This document shows positions 11,375 through 23,029 of a DNA stretch of 64,000 nucleotides, piece after piece (positions within the stretch are counted from its first letter, which is position 1; every line of letters starts with the position of its first letter). The translations under genes and the position numbers were made by a program. Under the pieces are notes generated by a model. That model saw only the letters and a list, made by a program, of their open reading frames with translations, ran no database searches and was not told where the DNA came from. This stretch comes from Rhinopithecus roxellana (Eukaryota; Chordata; Mammalia; Primates; Cercopithecidae): assembly GCF_007565055.1 (NCBI RefSeq), contig NC_044557.1, positions 75,588,595 through 75,652,594 of the forward strand, written 5' to 3'.

Positions 11375-13384
11375 GATGGGGAAAAAAGTAAAGTAAAACA
11401 AAACAAAAGAGTAGCAAAACAAAAGAGTAGCACAAAGTCAGATAATTCAAATCTCCAAACTCATCATCTACTATTAACATTTTCAGTCTGTGTCTAATTG
11501 TATTACTTAACAGTTAATATTTACATTTTACAATGTTAATAAAATGATACCTTATTTGCGTCTCCATTGAACTCAATCATACTTAGGAAACATTTGAAAT
11601 TAAAATTTGATACACCTTTATAACTTTTACAGAAACAGATAATATTGTACTTAGTAATGAAAAAATAATCTGAAAATAATGGGAGAAACAAACTAATTAA
11701 TTACACGTAAAACTTATCTTCCATGGTAATCCATAATTTTTTAAATCCCTAATAAAATTTTAATAATTTGTTTTTGAAATTTATGAAAATATTATAAACT
11801 TTATTTGAATGAACAGCTACAATAAAAAGTCAAAAACTGCTTTTAAATAAAGAATAATAAATAAAAAGAAACATGTCCTGTAATTAAAATAGAACAGTAA
11901 ATTCATGCAGAATCAGGTTTAATGCCAGAATAGACAAATAAATATTAATAATAAAATGCAAGAAATTTTAAGTGTCCATATGAACTTAGCACAGTATAAA
12001 TACTACATCTAATATTACCCAATCCGGGTTTCTGAATTTCATAGTGACTTGACTCCTTCAGATGCATTTTATCCCAAAACACAGGATTTGTCATAAGGTT
12101 TACCAGTTTCCTATCTTTAAAATAGCAGCATCCATGTTAGCACAGCATTTGTCTCTGTTTTACCATCCACAGTACATCCAAACATTACAAGATTGTCATG
12201 CACATTTTAAGAGTCAGTATCAGTGAGGCAAGGATGGAGATGAAAAGTCTGAGAAATATTCAAAAACGTGTTAAAACACTTGAGGGGAATTAATACATGT
12301 TGGTGTTTGAAACAAGCATTACATTAAAAAAAATCCAGTGAAGACCTAATTACATAACATATTAAAGCTTTATACTTAAAATGCTTTTGTTGTATTTTTA
12401 AGATGCCTTTTTGTATTTTAAGCAGTAAAAATTAATTAGTAAATTATGAGTAGCAAAATATAATCAGTGTTAAGAGTGATGTTAAAATGTTAGTAAGAGG
12501 ATGATCAGTATTGACAGAACAATGGAAACCAGAGCCCAAATTTATTCAATCGTATCTAGAAGATACAAAGTCATGTAACTAAAAGAAATGTCTGAGATTT
12601 TCTAATAAATTTATCTTCTAGCACTTTGCAGAACTACAGACCATTTAGTTTATGCATTCTGAATAAGTGGACTCAGTGGATTCAGTGTTTAGAAGAGAAT
12701 GATTATTTAAATATGAAATTCAGGGCTTTCTGTCTATTTTTTTCCTCATCTGAAAGTTTGCCTTTTCTAGGAAAAGCAATTGGTTCTTTAAGATAACATA
12801 GGCATGCAGATTGAAATCATATTTAGAGAGTTCTGTTTAAACTATGAAAAGATGTGCTGTATAAGCTCAAATCTGAAGTTATTAGAACTAAAAAAGAGAA
12901 TTACACGAAACCATTTAGTAAAGATGAAACAGCATAATTTCATGTCACAAAAATGAATTAGGTTCTATTTTAGTTGGCATTAGTTGTATATTCTACTGAT
13001 GTTCTTTTATTTAAAACATTTGCTTACTGATTCCTTCTAATTACTTAGGCAGTTCAGAATGTTATTGGATACCAGAGCTGAGCTAAAATAACAGAAAAAA
13101 AGTCATCAATCAATATTTTTTAAAATATCTTAAAACATATTTTCTAACTTCATGGGAATGAAAAAAACTGTATTTTCAGAATGAAACACTCATGTAGTAT
13201 GTGATAAACATAGGGAGTAATAACCTCAAACTGGAAAATAATAATGACAGATATATTTTGAGTATTCAGATATCAAATGACTGGACTTATGTAATTCTGA
13301 TACCATTCAAAATAGAGTATTTATGGAGACAATAAAAATGCTTCCTACATACAATAAATTATGCACACCATGGCAGTTGCTTCT
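11375..13384. other. Unassigned AT-rich DNA
   Basis: No gene. A short direct repeat of AACAAAAGAGTAGC occurs twice at 11400-11432. The stretch 12020-12250 is slightly more GC-rich but has no recognised repeat or open frame of note. Confidence 0.35.
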
Positions 13385-13495
13385 GACCTTTCATTCTGTC
13401 TGAGAAAAGATTTGGACAGATTACTTAACCTCTATGAATTTATATTCTCGTTTATAAAATCAGTGCAGTATATACAGTTATACAAATGCCATCAG
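13385..13495 (+). mobile_element. Possible MIR relic
   Basis: GATTACTTAACCTCTATGAATTT followed by a CTCGTTTATAAAAT stretch resembles the MIR core with the cues ACTTAACCTCTCTG and CTCATCTGTAAAAT. Divergence is high. Short; needs a profile search. Confidence 0.45.
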
Positions 13496-15399
13496 CAGGT
13501 ATTTTGTTACTTCTTTTATCTTCTTGTGGATGAACTGTATTAAGCTATGAAGTTTACCTAATGAGTCTTTTTACTTCTTTATAATAATGCACTTTGCTTC
13601 CAATTTTTCTTAAAATTTTTAGTTTATTTTTATACTTAGTTGACTTCTCTAGTAGCATATATCAAATTAGTTAAATAAAATTTTTCTTCCTGAAGTATGT
13701 TATTAGTCTATATTATTATTCTTCACTGTATTACTTTCCTTTATTTTTCAATCCAATTCCTCCGTATATACTGTTCTATGTCCTGTTTTTAAACTTCTTT
13801 ATGTATGTTTTTCTCTATATCACCCCCTCCTCTTCAACCTAACTCCATTCCTTCATTTTCTTTCTCTTATGAAAAGCCTTAAAGAATTGTTCACATACCT
13901 GTAGCTTGTTTAAATATCATTTTAGCCAGTTAATATTAATATTTTGTGTTAATAGCAACTATTTGTATTTTAATATTTATTTTTCTTATTTCTTCTACAT
14001 GTGTTTCTAATGTTCTTCACTTCTATTCATGTATTATTCCAAAAAACTGTTTCTTTCCAGTTTGATATGTCTTCTAATCTCAAATTCTGCAAGCTCTTTA
14101 CATAAAATTGTTTCTAAATCCTGGAGTCTAATAAAATATATTCTGCCTAGGGCATTTGATGGGTCTACTAATTGCCAGACTCATTTGTTTCTTGAACTCA
14201 AAGACTGATGTTTAATGTGTTTGAGTAAACAAACTAATCAACTTTTCAAACTAAATGAAAATGTCTGTTCTCTATGCCTTGAAAAATAACAATTAATATT
14301 CTTTATTTGAAGACTCCAAAGTCTGATAGGATTTAAGAAAACTACAACACAAAGCTTTGTGGGTTTTTTTCTTATATATTTAATTGCATTTATTCAAATA
14401 ATTCATTTTACAGTTGATTTATATTGGCCTTGGCTCTCCTGTATTCGTTTAAAAGAAAAAAATCACTATTTCAGGATCACATATGATGGGCAGGACAGAA
14501 AGAAAATAAACTTACATTTTTATAGCAAGTAATTTGCAAATGCAGAGTATATATTAGAAAGTGCCTTAGTAGGCACACACAATTGTTTTACGAGAAGTCA
14601 TTCTGCATATTAAAGCACCAGCATTAGCGAAAAGGACACAAGGGAGCAGGAGTGTCTGGTTGATGATAATGAAGTGGAGCTCCATTCTTAATCTTTTCAA
14701 ATTATTTTTTTCGAAAGAAGACAACTGAATGAATAAAGAATAATCCAACTGGGGCTGTGTTCTTGTCAAAATATAAAGGGAAATGTTGAAGCTGATAGGT
14801 TAAAATACGTTGTGCACCGTTTCTCTATTTTCTAGTTATTGTTTGGGGACCCTAGTTTTTATAAAGGCTAATTAACATTATAGTCCTAGGTACTAGTCCA
14901 TTTTGCCAAAAAGGAGACCGAGATTCAAATAAGTTAAATAAGTTATGCATTTTCCACCTTCCTTGCACACATTTTTTTCTTAGCATTTATTTTAAATCCG
15001 TTATTTATATTAAAATGTTTTGACTGTATTAAAAGGAAAAAATGGTCACTTTGAGAAAATTCTTATTCTTTTATTAAATGTGAATATATAACTTTTCTTC
15101 ACATGTATCATTATTTTAATTGCTGTAGCATACTGTAATGCCATTGATGGACATCAAGTATAAAATACACTTCATTTTAACATCTATTCTGTGGTGTTTA
15201 AGTATAATAAATTATGTATATGTTAGCTATTACTTTTAATAACAGTAGGTAATATATGGTGTAATCTTACTTTTTCTGAAGTAAGCTGCCATATTCTCAT
15301 GGAAATCACTTAAATTTGTTACTGGAAGTAATGATGACAAGCAAGATTGAGATGGTACTAATTATTATGAATTGAGAATTATTCCTGAGATTATTCCAT
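13496..15399. other. Unassigned AT-rich DNA with a weak MIR-like patch
   Basis: No gene. Around 14880-14965 the plus strand resembles antisense MIR (TTTTGCCAAAAAGGAGACCG, then AAGTTAAATAAGTT), too diverged to call firmly. The 67-codon minus-strand frame at 14566-14769 has no recognisable motif. Confidence 0.35.
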
Positions 15400-15900
15400 G
15401 TGACCCACTTGTACCTTACCAGTTAATCTTCTCCACAACCATGTGTATTAGGTACTAATAATATCTGTTTTTTTGGGTTTTTTTTTTTTTTTTTTTTTTT
15501 TTTGAGGCGGAGTCTCGCTCTGTCGCCCAGGCTGGAGTGCAATGGCCGGATCTCAGCTCACTGCAAGCTCCGCCTCCCGGGTTTACGCCATTCTCCTGCC
15601 TCAGCCTCCAAGTAGCTGGGACTACAGGCGCCCGCCACCTCGCCCGGCTAGTTTTTGTATTTTTTAGTAGAGACGGGGTTTCACCGTGTTCGCCAGGATG
15701 GTCTCGATCTCCTGACCTCGTGATCCGCCCGTCTCGGCCTCCCAAAGTGCTGGGATTACAGGCTTGAAATATCTGTTTTTATGCAGGTAAAGTTACTGAA
15801 TCATAAAAGCTTTAATTTGTTTTACTCACCCCTCATAGATGATGGAGTTTAGACTTAAACCATGTCGACGCAGTCACCAACACTGAATTCTAACTCACGA
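15400..15900 (-). mobile_element. MIR, antisense, split by AluY
   Basis: The left part (15400-15472) has TAATCTTCTCCACAACCATG and GTATTAGGTACTAATAATAT. The right part (15768-15900) has ATGCAGGTAAAGTTACTGAA and ends in a string recalling the MIR AACCCAGGNNGTCTGACTC region. The two halves join collinearly once the AluY and its duplicated target are removed, so the MIR was the landing site. Confidence 0.65.
15473..15767 (-). mobile_element. AluY of Old World monkey type, 5'-truncated
   Basis: A poly(T) of about 30 with a GGG interruption is followed by antisense Alu sequence ending at GGATTACAGGCTTGA, so the first roughly 20 bases of the element are missing. A perfect 13-bp target duplication AATATCTGTTTTT flanks it (15460-15472 and 15768-15780), so the truncation is original. 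Variants GGCCGGATCTCAG, CACCTCGCCCGGCTAG and CCCGTCTCGGCC are those I associate with cercopithecine AluY. Its low divergence marks it as one of the youngest elements here. Confidence 0.95.
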
Positions 15901-17730
15901 TGGAAAAGTGGTGAAATCTACATCTAGGGATTGGAAAATCCAAGTTAAAAGATGAAACCACACTATTTGAATGATCTGAGAGTGTTCTTAACATTAATAG
16001 AAGGATGGGGTTCATTTTGAAGGAGACAACAGATCAGAATTTTCAACAATCAGATAAATAGAGATGATTTAACACTAAACAATTACCTTACTGTAATAAA
16101 AGTGCCTTAAGGCAGAGGCCTTTTCTAACCCCTAGAATATTATGTGTTGAGTGGCAGATAGACCACACTACAAATTTCTTCTAAAGGAATACCTATCACA
16201 ACATATTTACCAAACAAATATGTATCAGCCAGAAATGTAGCTAATTTCCCTGTCTTTGCTAGTCAGTCATGAATTCCAACAAGTTAATATGTGGATGATT
16301 TGATATGTGTAAAACCATAAAAAATTGCCCTAAAGTTTTGTGCTTGAGAGGCAAAATTAAAAATTATCTATAGTGGTTTCTTTCATCATATCTTCACTCA
16401 AAATAATTCAAATGATATATAACATTTATAGGAAATCATAGCACTTCATGGTCAAACTTCTTCTAAAATACAGATATTTTTTCTTTTAGATGAATATTTT
16501 GGGAGAAAACATGGAGAGAATGGTATAGTCCAGGATGAGTGAAGGAATTTAGAAAAGTGATTTATTTTCATGGAGAAATTCACTATGAAAAAATTTATTA
16601 GGTAACCTTGTTCCTTCGAGTAACACAGGTTCAGGAAATAATCTTGCCAGCAAAAGACTCTTCTGAATCAATCTAGAAAAGAGAGAAGAAAGAATGTAAT
16701 ATTGGCATATACATTTGAGGTGACATAAAGTGACTATGAAGTCTGAACAGAATTTTACACATATATATACAGTAAAGTAAAAGAAGGAACAATTAAAACT
16801 TCTGACTACTTGAGTTACAAATAGTTATGCCTTGTGATTATCTCCTTTATACTCTAAGAAAAACCTAAGTTAATTTCAGACATACGTGTTTCTAGTTCCA
16901 AGTGTCAGATGATCTGCAATGTTGCCCTGTAAAATAAAAAGGCCAGGCCTTTATTGGGCCTATTGCATTATAAACGAGACACACTAAGGAAGAGAGGGCA
17001 GGGAGGAATTCTTTCTCTCCTCAAAGAAGATTCTATCATTGTATCTTTGTGTATGTTTTTATTATAGTTCTTCAAATGCAGGCAAATATTGATTCTTATC
17101 AAGCATGTTCTCATATAGGCAGCCACACCAATGACATAGGACAGAAAACCACAATTAGCTTTGCTAGGAGAGGTGATGGTGAACAGGGAAAGAGGGGAGG
17201 AACACCAGGGTAATGCTGATGAGTATGTTGGACAAAACTTCTGGTGATGCCAAAGTAAATTTTTACCACATTCTTCAGAAGTCAGGAATCCTACATGAAC
17301 TAGAGATAAGCAGAGTTAGGAAATTTAGGGTTATAACTACATTCACATTTTTTTTTTTTTAGGCATTTAACACAGTTTGTGAGTGTGCAATAGTTCAAAA
17401 AAAAAAAAAAAAGAAAACACCCACACACACAAATGCACATACAGACGTAATCTGGATCCTTTAGGACGGGAAAGGAAGACTTCATTCTAAATAAATTTGA
17501 AACTTGGTTCTGTGTTGCAAGTTATCTATTCATTTCACATGTTTAAAAATATTTGGCATTTCACTATGGTATCGTCAATATTGCTAAAAATATTAAGAAT
17601 AAGACTTGTAAGTAAATGATAAACAAGATTTAAATGACTGACATTTTCTGAAATCTATAGAGTTTTGAAAGATAATATTTTTTGAAAGTATCCTATTATT
17701 TATTTTAATTTAATTGATTTACTTATTAAA
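15901..17730. other. Unassigned AT-rich DNA
   Basis: No gene. A T12 run (about 17349-17360) and an A15 run (about 17398-17412) face each other across some 37 bp. The interval 16910-17240 is somewhat GC-richer and carries a short palindrome, AAGGCCAGGCCTTTATT, at about 16939. Nothing else is supportable. Confidence 0.35.
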
Positions 17731-17929
17731 CTTTAACTTTTATTTTAGATTCAAGTGGTACATGGGCAGGTATGTTGCATGATGTTGGGGTTTGGGGTTA
17801 CAACTGGTCTCATTATCTAGGTAGTAAGCATAGTATCCAACCAACAGGCATAATAGTTTTTCAACACTTCCCCTTCACTCTCTCTACACTGGGTACACAT
17901 GGACATAAATATGGGAACAATAGACATTG
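17731..17929 (-). mobile_element. L1 3'UTR fragment, antisense, with a short inverted end
   Basis: TTTAACTTTTATTTTAGATT and AGTGGTACATGGGCAGGTAT are antisense L1 3' end, and CTAGGTAGTAAGCATAGTAT continues it. The last 40 bp (ACATGGACATAAATATGGGA) read as sense 3'UTR, which would make this a small inversion at the 5' end of a truncated insertion. Confidence 0.75.
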
Positions 17930-18651
17930 AAAGATAATATTTTGAAGTTAACTGAAAATATACTTACCTTGTTTCAAATTACTAAACTATATGAAGATTT
18001 AATTATATATTAGTTATCTTATTCTGAAGCTCTTACTATGTACTTTTACCCTAATAACTAAGTCAAACATCAGACATTATAGAAAAGTGATGAACTGGTA
18101 GAAATTTTATTAACATCAATCAAGTTTAGAGAAAAATGCAACCAATGAAAATAGTTTTATACCTGTACTTCATTTGTCAATTCCAATAATACAGTTGATA
18201 AGACATGTTATTATAATTTCTCCTGCTGGTATTTCCTAGGTAACCAATATTTTAGAAAATATAATTAAAACTCTGTACAATAATTGTATTATTTTAACAT
18301 CTATACTAGAAGCTCTGAATTTCTTTTCTATTCTAAAGGAGAATGGGATGCAGGGAGCAAAGATGATCAAATGAAGGATAGTAGATGAGAGCCAAAAAAC
18401 AGATAATGCTGGTGGAGGAACAGTTATTTCTGCTATGGTCTCTAACAACATTTTTCGATTGTCATTTAAAAATAATGCATTAATGCTTATGGAATTTTTT
18501 TTCAGAATATTCATAATTTTAATTTGTGTGTGTGTATATGTGTGTTTGCGTATGTGTGATCTCATGTTTAGACTAACACAGTTTTTTTCAAAAGGCACTA
18601 CAAATGGAATGGAAGCAGAAACCCAAAGGGAAGAAAGACTCTAAAGGATAC
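17930..18651. other. Unassigned AT-rich DNA
   Basis: No gene. The 120-codon minus-strand frame at 18236-18598 is the longest here but has no motif, no supporting context and a low-complexity TH/TQ stretch from a GTGTGT tract (about 18524-18558). Confidence 0.35.
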
Positions 18652-18657
18652 AAGCCT

Positions 18658-18962
18658 TTTTTTTTTTTTTTTTTTTTTTCGAGGCGGAGTCTCGCTCTGT
18701 CGCCCAGGCTGGAGTGCAGTGGCGGGATCTCGGCTCACTGCAAACTCCGCCTCCCGGGTTCACGCCATTCTCCTGCCTCAGCCTCCCGAGTAGCTGGGAC
18801 TACAGGCGCCAGCCACCTCGTCTGGCTAGTTTTTTGTATTTTTTAGTAGAGACGGGGTTTCACTGTGTTAGCCAGGATGGTTTCGATCTCCTGACCTCGT
18901 CATCCGCCCGTCTCGGCCTCCCAAAGTGCTGGGATTACAGGCTTGAGCCACCGCGCCCTGCC
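18658..18962 (-). mobile_element. Full-length AluY of Old World monkey type
   Basis: Antisense full-length Alu: poly(T) of about 21, both arms, ending GAGCCACCGCGCCCTGCC. The 6-bp direct repeat AAGCCT flanks it (18652-18657 and 18963-18968) and may extend imperfectly. It shares CCCGTCTCGGCC and GGCTTGAG with the copy at 15.5 kb, plus CACCTCGTCTGGCTAG. Low divergence indicates a recent insertion. Open frames over it on the plus strand are Alu-derived. Confidence 0.96.
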
Positions 18963-19264
18963 AAGCCTCTCTTAATTGAATTTCAACTTTTGTCAACATT
19001 TTTAGGGATCTTTGGAAGTGCTTACATTTCTAAAGTTCATAGAATTGTGGAATTCAAATCAAGGACAGGGAAGTCCACCTGACATTTAAGCAACTTAAGG
19101 AACTGGATAAAATAAGTGATGAAGAAAAATAATTATATATATTTTCCATACTATAAAGTTAGATTATTTTATATCTAGAGATTTGTCATATTTGTCACTT
19201 TGCAATATAACATGGAGTCGAAAAGAGATTTTGGGTAGTGCATGTGTGTTTTGTTGTTTTCATA

Positions 19265-19425
19265 TTTTGAACTGTGAAACTTTAGGCAAATTATTTGATA
19301 TTTCTTAATCTTAGTTTCCTTATCTGAGAAACACCTAAACTTCAAAGAGTTTGATGAGAATTTAAGTATATAAGGCATTTAAGCACACAGAAAATTGCTG
19401 GCATATACCAAACTTCTGACACAGA
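19265..19425 (+). mobile_element. MIR, sense
   Basis: GTGAAACTTTAGGCAAATTA, ATCTTAGTTTCCTTATCTGA and TTGATGAGAATTTAAGTATA follow the MIR core and 3' half (tgaccttgggcaagttac, cctcagtttcctcatctg, gaggattaaatg) with typical ancient divergence. Confidence 0.7.
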
Positions 19426-19550
19426 ATTACTGTTGTCATTGATATACGAGTGCTCAAATTAAGATGTTCTCACTCACTTTCCACTTTAACTTAAAAACAA
19501 TGCTGCTTATCTTATACATTAACTGATAACCTTTACAAATCAGAGTTGTA

Positions 19551-19862
19551 GAGCCTGGCACGGTGACTCACGCCTATAATCCAAACACTTTGAGAAGCTG
19601 AGGCGGGTGGATCACCTGAGTGAGGTCAGGAGTTTGAGACCAGCCTCGCCAACATAGTGACACCCAGTCTCTACTGAAAATACAAAAAGTTAACTGAGAG
19701 TGGTGGCAGGTGCCTGTAATCCCAGCTACTAGGAAGACTGAGGCAGAAGAACCACTTGAACCCTGGAGGCGGAGGTTGCAGTAAGCCAACATCGCACCAT
19801 TGTGCTGAAGCCTAGACAACAAAAGCAAAACTCCGTCTCAAAAAAAAAAAAAGAAAGAAAAG
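19551..19862 (+). mobile_element. AluS, sense, full length
   Basis: Starts GAGCCTGGCACGGTGACTCA and ends in a mixed A tail with AAAGAAAG. A perfect 14-bp target duplication AAATCAGAGTTGTA flanks it (19537-19550 and 19863-19876). Many CpG sites have decayed, consistent with AluS age. Confidence 0.95.
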
Positions 19863-19876
19863 AAATCAGAGTTGTA

Positions 19877-20320
19877 TTCATTATCATCAGTATTATGCAA
19901 AATGTATATGTGACAAGCAAAAATATCTAGAAGAATAATATATAGATATTGCATATTTATATATTTAGGAGGTATATATTTATGATGTGCAACATGCTAG
20001 GAATCATGCTACGTGTTATAGAAATTATAAAGATAAACTTTTTTTTTGGCTTTGAGATTGACAAAAGGAAGATACGATTGAGGTTGATGTAAGAAAGATA
20101 TGATTGCTTTCATCCCTGCAAAGGCACAATTCATGCTCAGGGACAGAAAAAAAATTGCTTCTAGATGAGGGATAAGGGAGAATAACAGAGGAAGTGTCAT
20201 TTGAATTAGCCTTTAGAAAGGGATTATGAATTTTACAGATGGAGATTACTTGGGACACAATATTATAAATGGAGAAAAGGAAATCAGCAAATGTGCTATG
20301 TTCCAAATGTTTATTTACTC
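19877..20320. other. Unassigned AT-rich DNA
   Basis: No gene. Contains a TATATA-rich patch (19936-19983). The 104-codon minus-strand frame at 20025-20339 has no recognisable domain and runs into an L1 fragment. Confidence 0.35.
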
Positions 20321-20728
20321 TTTTAAAAATTTTCTTCAACTATTATTTTAATTTCAGGGGCACATGTGCTGGATGTGCAGGCTTGTTATTAATACACAGG
20401 TAAATGTCCATCATAGTGGTTTGCTTCACAGTCCGCCCATCACCTAGGTATTAAGACCAGCACCTATGAGCTATGCTTCCTGATGCTCTCCCTCTCCCCT
20501 CCATCCATCCCTGGCAGACCTCAGTGTGTGTTGTTCTCCCGCATGTGTTTATGTGTTCCCATCTTTCAGTTCTCACTTATAAGTGAGAATAGGCGGTGTT
20601 TGGTTTTCTGTTCCTGCATTAGTTTGCTGAGGATAATGGGTTCCAACTCCATCCATGTCCTTGCAAAGGACATGATCTCGTTACTTTTTATGACTGCATG
20701 GTATTCTATGGTGTATATGTACCACATA
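20321..20728 (-). mobile_element. L1 3' end, antisense
   Basis: Collinear antisense L1 3'UTR and end of ORF2: TTTCAGGGGCACATGTGCTG, CATCACCTAGGTATTAAGAC, TTCAGTTCTCACTTATAAGT, TTCCAACTCCATCCATGTCC and GCATGGTATTCTATGGTGTA. A 5'-truncated L1PB/L1PA-age insertion. Frames at 20483-20791 and 20566-20811 are shadows of it. Confidence 0.92.
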
Positions 20729-21309
20729 TGTGTATGCGTACACTCACATAGCATAAGTTTAAATAGTTTTGATAAGTATTTCCACTCATGAATTGAACTT
20801 AAAATATACACATGGTTTATGTTTGAAGAACGTTTGTAGAATAAGTTGTTAAATGTAAAATAACTGATACACAGTCATAAAGGGAAGCAAAATACAGTAG
20901 AAAAAAGGTAGAATGGGGTGGAAACAAAATAAACATATGGAATGAAACATGTGGGACTGCAAAAGTCATTTAGTCGGAGGGTTTGTGTGCTCTGTCACAT
21001 GTTTTATGTAGGTGGTAGGGATTTACAAGATAGTATGAGTTCCATATATGTACATTACGGTGTGCTAAGATGCAACAGTGTGAGAATACCACAAACATGA
21101 GCATTTCCTTGAGTAAGACAATGTAGTTTGTTTTGATGTGTGTGGTATCAAGGTTGAATTGAGAAAGGGGAAGAACAATGTAAAATAATGTTTCCAGGTT
21201 TGAAATGCAATTACTCTCATATGAACTTCTCATATGAATATATGAATCCCTGTTGCCACTTCAGGCATTTAGAGCAAAGCCATTCATTTAACTTGAATTT
21301 CTGGTTTTA
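20729..21309. other. Unassigned AT-rich DNA
   Basis: No gene or named repeat. The 87-codon minus-strand frame at 20970-21233 has no motif. Confidence 0.35.
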
Positions 21310-21622
21310 ATTGTTTTTGTTTTTGTTTTTTTGTTTTTTGAGATGGAGTCTCGCAGTGTCACCCAGGCTGGAGTGCCATGGCATGGTCTTGGCTCACTGC
21401 AACCTCCGCCTCCCAGGTTCAAGCAAGTCTCCTGCCTCAGCCTCCTGAGTAGCTGGGATTACTACAGGTGCACACCACCACGCCCAGCTAATTTTTGTAT
21501 TTTTAGTAAAGACGGGATTTCACCATATTGGTCAGGCTGGTCTTGAACTCCTAACCTCGTGATCCACCCACTTCGGCCTCCCAAAGGGCTGGAATTATAG
21601 GCGTGAGCCACCGCAGCTGGCC
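21310..21622 (-). mobile_element. AluS, antisense
   Basis: A GTTTTT-interrupted poly(T) is followed by GAGATGGAGTCTCGCAGTGT and the complete antisense Alu to GAGCCACCGCAGCTGGCC. It contains a 3-bp ACT duplication (GGGATTACTACAGG). Target duplications are not clear. Confidence 0.92.
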
Positions 21623-21760
21623 TCCTGTCCTTAGATATACCGGATAACATGTTATACTCCTTAAAGCCGGAAAGCTTCCTAGGCTCAGTTCACTTTTAGA
21701 ATTAAAGAAATAACAATATAGAACTCAAAGGCTTATTTCTTTGCTTTCCAGTATCCTCTC

Positions 21761-21801
21761 CACCACACCCCTCACCCCCTCACCCCCCTACACCCCACCC
21801 C
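21761..21801. repeat. C-rich CACCCC tract
   Basis: Five runs of four or more C within about 40 bp, separated by A/T/CA. On the minus strand this gives G4-G6 runs with 2-3 base loops, matching the quadruplex pattern G3+N1-7. Confidence 0.85.
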
Positions 21802-22578
21802 AAGCTCCAAGGTCCTGGCTTTTTTCTGCAGATACAATTCTGGTTGAGCTGGAATATGCATCAGAGAAGAAAATACACTTTGTAAATTTACTTCTTTCTA
21901 CCAAAACCTATTGATTTCCATGGCATACTTTGAATGTGTTTTTTCTTTATTTTAAAAAAGAATGTTAGATATTGTAAGTTTTGAGAAGTTCAGGGAGAAT
22001 GGAAGAGGAAATAGCATCCAACCTTATCTCAACGATGGGAAATGGGAGAATATATTAATAAAAGCCTCACAATGAGCTTGCAGACTATTTATGGAAGCAG
22101 AAAGCATAGAAGGAATCAATAAAAGGTTTCTATTTTGTTTTGTTTCTTTTTACAAACTAATATATAACAATTACAGATTAATAGATAATTCATTGGATAC
22201 ATGAGTTGAAGAGGAGATGAATGATTGAGGTCATTTTGGAGCTGTATATGAATAAGTTTATTCCATCCTTATACTTGAGAAAACTAGAATCAAATATTTG
22301 ATTAATGGGAATGTAGTACTCTTGAGAAAAATCAGTTGATATTAAGGGATGAAGCAAAAATTCGATGAACAGTGATTTGAAGAAAATAGTCATAACTGAA
22401 TTGGCAAGGGAGTCAGGAGTTATCTGGTTTGTAAGATGAAGGATGCCTGCTGGTACAGAGTATTTAATATTTTAAAAAATGTTTTGATTAAATAAAATTT
22501 ATATCTTTTGATTCACTAAAACTTGTAGTTGTTAAAAACCTTTTTTGTATTTTAAAATTTTGAGAATTAGGATCTATG
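21802..22578. other. Unassigned AT-rich DNA
   Basis: No gene or repeat that I can support. Confidence 0.35.
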
Positions 22579-22749
22579 GATGGGAGGGAAGTGAGGGTTG
22601 AAAAACTACCTGTTGGATTTTAGGGTCACTCTTTGTGTTATAGGTTCACTAGAATCCCAAACCTCAGCACTATGCAATATAATCATGTAATAAACTTGTG
22701 CATGTATCCCATGAATTAAAATAAAATAAAATATTAGTAATAAAAAAAG
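22579..22749 (+). mobile_element. L1 3'UTR terminus, sense
   Basis: GGGTTGAAAAACTACCTGTT and TGCATGTATCCCATGAATTA followed by an AAAATAAAAT tail are the last roughly 170 bp of an L1PB/L1MA-type 3'UTR. Strongly 5'-truncated. Confidence 0.82.
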
Positions 22750-22923
22750 AGTGGTGAAAGAGACATGGAACCCTGTGTTACCTTCTATATATGCAATAAT
22801 ACTATGCACATTTTGGTAATATAAAGTTAAGGAATCAAGTAACGGATATAAGATATTTAATAAAAGAGGCTCAGGTTAAATCACTGAAAGTGTGTTACTG
22901 ACACCAGTAAATGACCAGAGCAT

Positions 22924-23029
22924 GGGTGCAGCACACCAACATGGCACATGTATACATATGTAACAAACCTGCACGTTGTGCACATGTACCCTAGAACATA
23001 AAGTATATATATATATAAAAAGAAAGAAA
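22924..23029 (+). mobile_element. L1PA-type 3' terminus, sense
   Basis: About 105 bp: TGGGTGCAGCACACCAACAT, GGCACATGTATACATATGTA and GCACATGTACCCTAGAACAT then AAAGTATATATATATAT and an A-rich tail. This is the end of a young primate L1 with few differences. No clear target duplication. Confidence 0.85.
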
